Assembly: GCA_018895795.1 (NCBI GenBank)
Contig: JAHINZ010000053.1
Location: 1-10,806 of the forward strand
Origin: Alphaproteobacteria bacterium
GTDB taxonomy: Bacteria > Pseudomonadota > Alphaproteobacteria > Caulobacterales > Caulobacteraceae
Direction: 5' to 3'
DNA length: 10,806 nt
The notes beneath the pieces are model-generated. The model was not told the DNA's origin and searched no databases. It was given only the letters and a program-made list of their open reading frames with translations. Positions 7,041 to 10,806 of the stretch are shown here, one piece after another. The translations under genes and the position numbers were made by a program. Position 1 is the stretch's first letter. Every line of letters begins with the position of its first letter.

Positions 7041-7619
7041 TTAGGGGGTCACGAATTCCTTGGCGAACAAACCCTCAAAAGTCGCGATTTGGGCCTCGGC
7101 TTCCGGTGCGATCAGCCGCGCGACCGCCGCGGCGAAGCTGACGGGGGCTAGTCCCGAGGCCGTGACCACCTTGCCGGAAGTCACCGCGCGCGGCTGGTCG
7201 ACATAGCCGGCCGCGCCCGCATAGCCGGGCGCCTCGCCCTCCAGCCAGGCCTGGCTGTTGGCGGTATGCGCACGACCGTCGAGGAGCCGGGCCCTAGCCA
7301 TCGCCACCGTGGCGCCGCAGATCGCGCCGACGATCTTGCCGTCAGCGACGGCCTGACGGAGCATCCCCAGCACGACCTCGTCGCGATAGTCACTCCAAGC
7401 GTCCGAGCCGATCAGCAGATAGACGTCGGCATCCGACAGAACAGGATCGTCGAAGCGATAGTCAGCCGCCACCAACAGGCCGCCGATCGAGGTCTGGGGT
7501 TCGCCATCGGGCGTGGCGACCTCGATCTGGACGCCGAGGTCCCGACGAAGCAGGGCCAGAACCGGTCCGGCCTCCCAGTCGGCCCAACCGGGTTGCAGAA
7601 AGACAGCGGCGACGGTCAT
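7041..7619 (-). CDS. DJ-1/PfpI family protein (class I glutamine amidotransferase-like)
   Basis: 192 residues, the usual length of single-domain DJ-1/PfpI proteins. The nucleophile-elbow motif AICGAT places the reactive cysteine at Cys101, with His118 in RAHTAN and the conserved acidic residue Glu16 in DWEAGP near the N-terminus, the set of residues expected around the active site. The GWADWE start resembles the PfpI subgroup related to Bacillus YoaZ rather than true proteases or glyoxalases. Family members include glyoxalases, chaperones and stress proteins; the reaction here cannot be decided. It is cytoplasmic, with no signal or membrane segment. AGGAGAAG a few bases before the ATG at 7619 supports the start. 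It is divergent from msrB, 92 bp away, which suggests a shared link to oxidative or carbonyl damage. Confidence 0.85.
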   Translation of the reverse strand: MTVAAVFLQPGWADWEAGPVLALLRRDLGVQIEVATPDGEPQTSIGGLLVAADYRFDDPVLSDADVYLLIGSDAWSDYRDEVVLGMLRQAVADGKIVGAICGATVAMARARLLDGRAHTANSQAWLEGEAPGYAGAAGYVDQPRAVTSGKVVTASGLAPVSFAAAVARLIAPEAEAQIATFEGLFAKEFVTP

Positions 7620-7706
7620 CGGTCTTCTCCTGGGTCGGCTTCTGGGCGGCGATGGCGCTGATTTGGCATGACGCCTACCAGATTGCCTCGGACCACCTTA
7701 CATTGG

Positions 7707-7718
7707 CTGTCATGACAG
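7707..7718. promoter_or_regulatory. 12-bp perfect palindrome centred on the msrB start codon
   Basis: CTGTCATGACAG is self-complementary over all 12 bases and spans the ATG at 7712. It may be a regulator site or chance; no second copy was found in the divergent region. Confidence 0.25.
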
Positions 7719-8194
7719 ACGCCGCCACCCGATCAACCGCCGGTTTCGACCTCACCCCGCCTAATGAGGCGGAGCGCGAACACCTTGAAGCCGACATCAC
7801 CACCGAAGAGGCGCGGGTTCTGCTGCAGCATGGGACCGAGGCCCCGTTCTGCGGCGGCCTGCTGGGCGAGAAGAGCCCCGGCGTTTACGCCTGCCGGCTG
7901 TGCGGTCTGCCGCTGTTTCGGCATCAGACCAAGTTCGAGAGCGGGACCGGCTGGCCCAGCTTCTACGCGCCGTTCGCCGAGGATCACGTCAGGGCGATCA
8001 CCGACAGCTCGTACGGCATGACCCGGATCGAGACCCGCTGCGCGCGCTGCGACAGCCATCAGGGCCATGTGTTTCCCGACGGTCCGCCGCCGACGCGGCT
8101 GCGCTACTGCATCAATTCGGTTTCGCTGCAGTTCGTGAAGGCTGGCGATCCGTTGCCCGACCCGCTGCATCGCGGCGACGGGGTCGCGGACTGA
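7712..8194 (+). CDS. msrB: Peptide-methionine (R)-S-oxide reductase MsrB
   Basis: 160 residues. It reduces methionine-R-sulfoxide in proteins back to methionine in the cytoplasm, normally recycled by thioredoxin. The structural zinc is held by Cys61/Cys64 (CRLC) and Cys110/Cys113 (CARC). The substrate-binding motif GTGWPSF is at 78-84, HQGHVF at 116-121, and the catalytic cysteine is Cys133 in RYCINSVSLQF. Thr79 occupies the place of the usual recycling cysteine of SGCGWPSF-type enzymes; Cys47 in PFCGGL may replace it. The ATG at 7712 gives normal family length, but has no clear ribosome site, so the message may be leaderless or poorly initiated. An in-frame ATG at 7652 would add 20 residues unlike the family. 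Divergent from the DJ-1/PfpI gene. Confidence 0.92.
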   Translation: MTDAATRSTAGFDLTPPNEAEREHLEADITTEEARVLLQHGTEAPFCGGLLGEKSPGVYACRLCGLPLFRHQTKFESGTGWPSFYAPFAEDHVRAITDSSYGMTRIETRCARCDSHQGHVFPDGPPPTRLRYCINSVSLQFVKAGDPLPDPLHRGDGVAD

Positions 8195-8201
8195 TCCAGG
8201 A

Positions 8202-8226
8202 TGGTCGGCTGAACCAGCCAAGACCA
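8202..8226. terminator. Hairpin between msrB and tRNA-Leu, possible bidirectional terminator
   Basis: TGGTCGGCTG (8202-8211) pairs with CAGCC (8215-8219) and GACCA (8222-8226), with an AAC loop and a 2-nt AA bulge, for 10 pairs. It begins 8 nt after the msrB stop and lies 3 nt beyond the encoded CCA end of the convergent tRNA. There is no T-run, so termination is inferred from position and pairing only. Confidence 0.45.
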
Positions 8227-8228
8227 GT

Positions 8229-8313
8229 TGGTGCGGGCGGCCGGGGTCGAACCGGCACTCCTTTCGGAACTGGATTTTGAGTCCAGCGCGTCTACCAATT
8301 CCACCACGCCCGC
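8229..8313 (-). tRNA. tRNA-Leu (anticodon CAA), CCA end encoded
   Basis: On the minus strand GCGGGCG (8313-8307) pairs with CGCCCGC to form the 7-bp acceptor stem, followed by A73 and an encoded CCA (8231-8229). The D loop contains AATTGGTAGACGC, the anticodon stem is CTGGA/TCCAG with loop CTCAAAA, giving anticodon CAA for the UUG codon. A long variable arm (TCCGAAAGGAG region) is as expected for a class II leucine tRNA, and the T arm is GCCGG-TTCGACC-CCGGC. The total of 85 nt including CCA fits tRNA-Leu. Confidence 0.97.
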
Positions 8314-8316
8314 AGA

Positions 8317-8332
8317 CTTCGCTTTCGCGAAG
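8317..8332 (-). other. GNRA-capped hairpin in the tRNA-Leu 5' leader
   Basis: In the tRNA direction CTTCGC-GAAA-GCGAAG forms a perfect 6-bp stem capped by a GAAA tetraloop and ends 3 nt before the mature 5' end of the tRNA. It is probably part of the precursor leader removed by RNase P. It would also form in rightward transcripts, but there it has no T-run. Confidence 0.5.
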
Positions 8333-8338
8333 GGTCGC

Positions 8339-8346
8339 TCTCTAGC
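8339..8346 (-). promoter_or_regulatory. Candidate -10 element for tRNA-Leu
   Basis: On the minus strand GCTAGAGA resembles the Caulobacter -10 consensus GCTANAWC, with only the last base different. It sits 26 nt before the mature tRNA 5' end, leaving room for a leader of about 20 nt. No good -35 is visible (TTCGCC lies about 9 bp further up), so support is partial. Confidence 0.3.
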
Positions 8347-8413
8347 AGGCGTCGGCGGCGAATTCCAGTGGGGAGAAGACGCGTCTAGGGTCCTCCCCAC
8401 AGGAGATTCTCGC

Positions 8414-9418
8414 ATGCCCCGTCCAGGCCCTCGCAATCTGATTACCGACGTCCCCGGTCTGAGCGTGGGCTGCGCGCAGGACGAGACTGTTCGCACCGGC
8501 GTGACGGTGATTCTGTGCCCCGAAGGCTGGAGCGCCGCGGTCGACGTGCGGGGCGGCGGACCGGGCGTGCGCGAAACCGAAACCCTGTCGCCAGAGAACA
8601 GCTTCAGCCGCGCTCACGCCATCTGCCTGTCCGGCGGCTCGGTGTTCGGCTTGGGCGCGGCGGATGGCGTGGTCAGCGCCCTGTCCGTGCGCGATGTCGG
8701 CCTGCGGCTGGCCGCCGGATCCCCCGCTATCCCCATCGTGCCGGGCGCGGTGCTGCATGATCTGGGCAATGGCGGCGACAAGGCCTGGGGTGTGGCCCCG
8801 CCCTACCGGGCCCTGGGCATGGCCGCCGTGGAGGCGGCGGGCCAGGACTTCGCCTTGGGCGCGGTCGGGGCCGGCCGGGGCGCGATGGCCGGCCTGATCA
8901 AGGGCGGCCTCGGCTCGGCCTCGATCGACCTAGGCGGCGGCCTGATCGTCGGGGCTCTGGTCGCCGCCAATCCCGTGGGCTCGGTGTTCATGCCCGACGG
9001 CGAAACCTTCTGGGCCTGGCCCTTTGAGATCGACGGCGAGTATGGCGGCCGGATTCCGGCGGGCCCCGTCTCGGCGACGGATCCCCTCCCCGACGACTCC
9101 AAGCTCGGCGCGGCCGGGCGCCTGCGGGCCGGCGCCAACACCACCCTGGCCGTGATCGCCGTCACCGCCGACCTGACGACCGCCGAGGCCAAGCGCGTGG
9201 CGATGATGGCCCACGACGGCATGGGGCGCGCCGTGCGTCCCGCCCACACCACCTTTGACGGAGACGTGGTGTTCGCCCTGGCCTCCGGCGCGGTCGCCTT
9301 GGGCGCGGGTCCGACACGGCCGGTGGATATCTCGCGCCTTGGCGCGGCGGCGGCCGATTGCCTGGCCCGCGCGATCGCCCGGGCGGTCTACGAGGCCCGC
9401 GACTTCAGGGAACTATAG
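8414..9418 (+). CDS. P1 family (DmpA/NylC-like) self-processing peptidase or amidase
   Basis: 334 residues of the P1-family N-terminal-nucleophile hydrolases, which cut themselves into alpha and beta chains to free a Ser or Thr nucleophile; relatives include the aminopeptidase DmpA and the nylon-oligomer hydrolase NylC. The N-terminal NLITDVPGLSVG (8-19), RGGGPGVRETE (46-56), and the glycine-rich LSGGSVFGLGAADGV (72-86) are family marks. GANTTLAVIAVTADL (240-254) contains the expected processing point Asn242-Thr243, the same Asn-Thr pair used in NylC, giving chains of about 242 and 92 residues. No signal peptide, so cytoplasmic. AGGAG at 8401-8405, 9 nt before the ATG at 8414, fixes the start. 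Its last 14 bp overlap the end of the convergent MarR-family gene. The natural substrate cannot be told from sequence. Confidence 0.9.
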   Translation: MPRPGPRNLITDVPGLSVGCAQDETVRTGVTVILCPEGWSAAVDVRGGGPGVRETETLSPENSFSRAHAICLSGGSVFGLGAADGVVSALSVRDVGLRLAAGSPAIPIVPGAVLHDLGNGGDKAWGVAPPYRALGMAAVEAAGQDFALGAVGAGRGAMAGLIKGGLGSASIDLGGGLIVGALVAANPVGSVFMPDGETFWAWPFEIDGEYGGRIPAGPVSATDPLPDDSKLGAAGRLRAGANTTLAVIAVTADLTTAEAKRVAMMAHDGMGRAVRPAHTTFDGDVVFALASGAVALGAGPTRPVDISRLGAAAADCLARAIARAVYEARDFREL

Positions 9419-9911
9419 TTTCGCCGCCCGCCAACTGGGTCGCCGTCGCTTCCAGCCGGCCCAGCAGACGCTTGAGGGTCACCACCTCGCTGGGCGCGAG
9501 CCCCGACAGCAGCGCCGCCTCATAGGCCAGGGCCAAAGGCGCGATCTCCGCGAACAGGCGACGGCCCGCGGCGGTCAGTTCCAGGCGGTGCGATCGGCGG
9601 TCGGCGCGCACGGTCGTGCGGTTCACCAGGCGTCGTTCGACCAGATCCTGCGCCGCGCGACTGACCCGGACCTTGTCCATCGCGGTGCGCGTCACGGCCG
9701 CATGCGGGGTCAGCCCCCCCTCGGCCAGAACGGACATCAGTCGCCATTGAGGAATGGTTAGGCCGAAACGGTCTTCGTAGGCGCGCGCGATCAGCCGGCT
9801 GACCGCATTGGCGGCCGTCGACAGACGATAGGGCACATAGTCAGCCAGACTGAGTGCGTCCTGAGGCCCCTCCGGCAAAGCCATCGTAAGGGGAGAGACC
9901 GTTGCGGTCAT
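9405..9911 (-). CDS. MarR family transcriptional regulator
   Basis: 168 residues, typical MarR size. These are dimeric winged-helix DNA-binding proteins that usually repress nearby genes until a small ligand or oxidant releases them. Helix one contains YRLSTAANAVSRLIAR (28-43), followed by LTIPQWRLMSVLAE (51-64). The recognition helix is around KVRVSRAAQDLVERRLVNR (80-98) and the wing is RADRRSHRLELTAAGRRL (102-119). A C-terminal helix (135-162) would complete the dimer interface. There is no cysteine, so thiol-based sensing of the OhrR type is unlikely. The ATG at 9911 is preferred because GGAAGGAA lies about 8 nt upstream; a TTG at 9971 in the same frame gives an atypical basic extension. 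It converges on the P1 peptidase with a 14-bp overlap, so control of that gene is only a guess. Confidence 0.92.
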   Translation of the reverse strand: MTATVSPLTMALPEGPQDALSLADYVPYRLSTAANAVSRLIARAYEDRFGLTIPQWRLMSVLAEGGLTPHAAVTRTAMDKVRVSRAAQDLVERRLVNRTTVRADRRSHRLELTAAGRRLFAEIAPLALAYEAALLSGLAPSEVVTLKRLLGRLEATATQLAGGETIVP

Positions 9912-10149
9912 GACCCGTTCCTTCCGTCCTCCCGCGGCGCGCTCGCCTTTTGGGAGACGACCTTTCGCCAATCCTCTACGTCGTCAAAGCCTAACGGACT
10001 TGGCCCGTGATGCCCCGCGCCTGACGATGTGGCGCCCGGCCCCCGACCGGCTCAACCATCCTGCTCCGCCCAACCGTGAAAAGCCAGTTTTCGCTTATGG
10101 GTTGTGCAGCATAGGCAGCCCAAGCCCACGGAAGGGCGCCGGGGCCTTC
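9912..10149. other. Non-coding gap upstream of the MarR gene
   Basis: No credible gene was seen in these 238 bp. On the minus strand TTGACG at 9987-9982 matches the -35 consensus and lies about 70 bp before the MarR start codon, but the matching -10 is poor (GGCGAAAG at 12 bp spacing). A 5-bp stem GAAGG/CCTTC (10131-10135 and 10145-10149) lies directly after the stop of the histidine-rich gene and is too short to call a terminator. Confidence 0.4.
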
Positions 10150-10806
10150 TCAATGGTCGATCGACACTTTCAGCTTGGGTGGGGGCTTGGTGTCGGTCAG
10201 GGCCTTCTGGCAGCGCTCCAGCTCCTTGAGACAATCGCCTCGGTTCCAGAAGTCCGAAAAGGCGACCACCGCCATGCGAACCTGCAAGGAAAAGTCCTTG
10301 TGGCCCAAGACCTTGGGCTCTTCGTGTTCCTCGTGAGGATCGTGGTGAGGGTCAGCGGCCTTCACCGGATGCGCGATCACCACCGTCTGATCGCCGATTC
10401 TCGGACCCAGGATCGCGAAGGCGGGCGCCGCGGCCTCGACAACCAGGGCGATGCAGCGATCGCACTTGCAGCTGGGATCGTGGCCCGTCGCCGGATCCGC
10501 GGCGCCATGGCCGCCACCGCCCGCGCCATGGCCCTTGCCATGCTCTTTGCCGTGACCCTTGCCGTGGTCCTTGCCATGCTCTTCGGCCGGGGGTTCGCCT
10601 TTCAACGCCTCGGACAGCCCCTTGAGCGCCTTGGCGCACGGACCGCCGAACCCAATGATCGGACCGATGCGGTCCATGATCTCCTCGACGAGTTCGTGGG
10701 CCTTCTTCTCGAGCTCTCCAGACGTGGCGCTGGTCGCCGCGATGCATTTGGCCCGGATCGCGTCGTGGATGATCTTTGGCGTCTCTTCGAAACGCTCGCC
10801 CTTGTC
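10150..10806 (-). CDS. Unrecognised histidine-rich, Cys-motif protein, N-terminus cut by window edge
   Basis: The frame is open from the right edge to a TGA at 10152-10150, giving 218 residues of unknown family. Residue 1 here is the first codon inside the window. A helical, charged region (1-70) precedes a low-complexity segment: four HGKX units plus HGA (residues 77-95), a glycine run, and another HGA. Then comes SCKCDRC, with cysteines at 113, 115 and 118, followed by a hydrophobic stretch ALVVEAAAPAFAIL (120-133). A second His/Glu cluster HHDPHEEHEE is at 154-163, and two more cysteines lie in the last 30 residues. The His and Cys clusters suggest metal binding, which is inference. An ATG at 10677 could be a start, but the good coding frame continues past it. 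No signal or function can be assigned. Confidence 0.7.
   Translation of the reverse strand, partial: DKGERFEETPKIIHDAIRAKCIAATSATSGELEKKAHELVEEIMDRIGPIIGFGGPCAKALKGLSEALKGEPPAEEHGKDHGKGHGKEHGKGHGAGGGGHGAADPATGHDPSCKCDRCIALVVEAAAPAFAILGPRIGDQTVVIAHPVKAADPHHDPHEEHEEPKVLGHKDFSLQVRMAVVAFSDFWNRGDCLKELERCQKALTDTKPPPKLKVSIDH
10522..10578 (-). repeat. 12-bp tandem repeat encoding HGKX
   Basis: Four diverged 12-bp units plus a partial fifth encode HGKD, HGKG, HGKE, HGKG and HGA inside the histidine-rich protein. Third-position differences between copies show the protein repeat is kept while the DNA drifts. Confidence 0.85.

Noticed and set aside
8228..8413. N-terminal extension of the P1 hydrolase to an ATG at 8228
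   Set aside because: The extension would be translated from the antisense of tRNA-Leu and has no family similarity; AGGAG supports 8414.
9994..10008. Imperfect dyad ACGG...CCGT upstream of the MarR gene as an operator
   Set aside because: Only the outer four bases and a few inner ones match, and no second copy is near the promoter.
10078..10092. Inverted repeat GAAAA-GCCAG-TTTTC
   Set aside because: Five AT-biased pairs would be unstable, and nothing around it suggests an RNA gene.
10052..10234. 60-codon minus-strand frame ending in the gap
   Set aside because: It overlaps the end of the histidine-rich gene in another frame, and has proline/arginine-rich shadow composition and no ribosome site.

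Overview
The window is GC-rich, densely coded alphaproteobacterial chromosome, most likely from Caulobacter or a close relative. This rests on the codon bias, on promoter-like sequences resembling the Caulobacter housekeeping type (TTGACGS, 10-14 bp, GCTANAWC), and on the gene content. No mobile element, CRISPR array or phage module was seen. The organism call is inference; no database was consulted.

Left part (1-2572). Two minus-strand genes: the start of a DUF805 membrane protein running off the left edge, preceded by a biotin-carrying propionyl-CoA carboxylase alpha subunit (pccA). A compact divergent control region at 2417-2572 separates pccA from the next gene. It holds a palindromic TTGCAA that could serve as -35 for promoters in both directions. 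It also holds a perfect 10-bp inverted repeat flanking the rightward -10.

Middle part (2573-6912). Two plus-strand genes form a probable operon of exported proteins. The first is a very large (about 1265 aa) multidomain protein with an N-terminal LamG-like lectin fold, a central region that looks like an alpha-helical toroid carbohydrate enzyme, and a C-terminal beta-sandwich tail. The second is a small secreted GlcG/HbpS-like protein whose signal-peptidase site lies in a perfect 15-bp tandem duplication. This pair is the least understood and most interesting part of the window.

Right-centre part (7041-8313). A DJ-1/PfpI-family protein (minus) and the methionine sulfoxide reductase msrB (plus) are divergently arranged, both of types linked to protein damage or redox stress. 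A tRNA-Leu(CAA) gene (minus, CCA encoded) converges on msrB across a hairpin.

Right part (8414-10806). A P1-family (DmpA/NylC-like) self-processing hydrolase on the plus strand overlaps tail-to-tail by 14 bp with a MarR-family regulator on the minus strand. After a 238-bp non-coding gap comes the C-terminal part of an unrecognised minus-strand protein with a histidine-rich repeat and a Cys-X-Cys-X2-Cys motif, running off the right edge.
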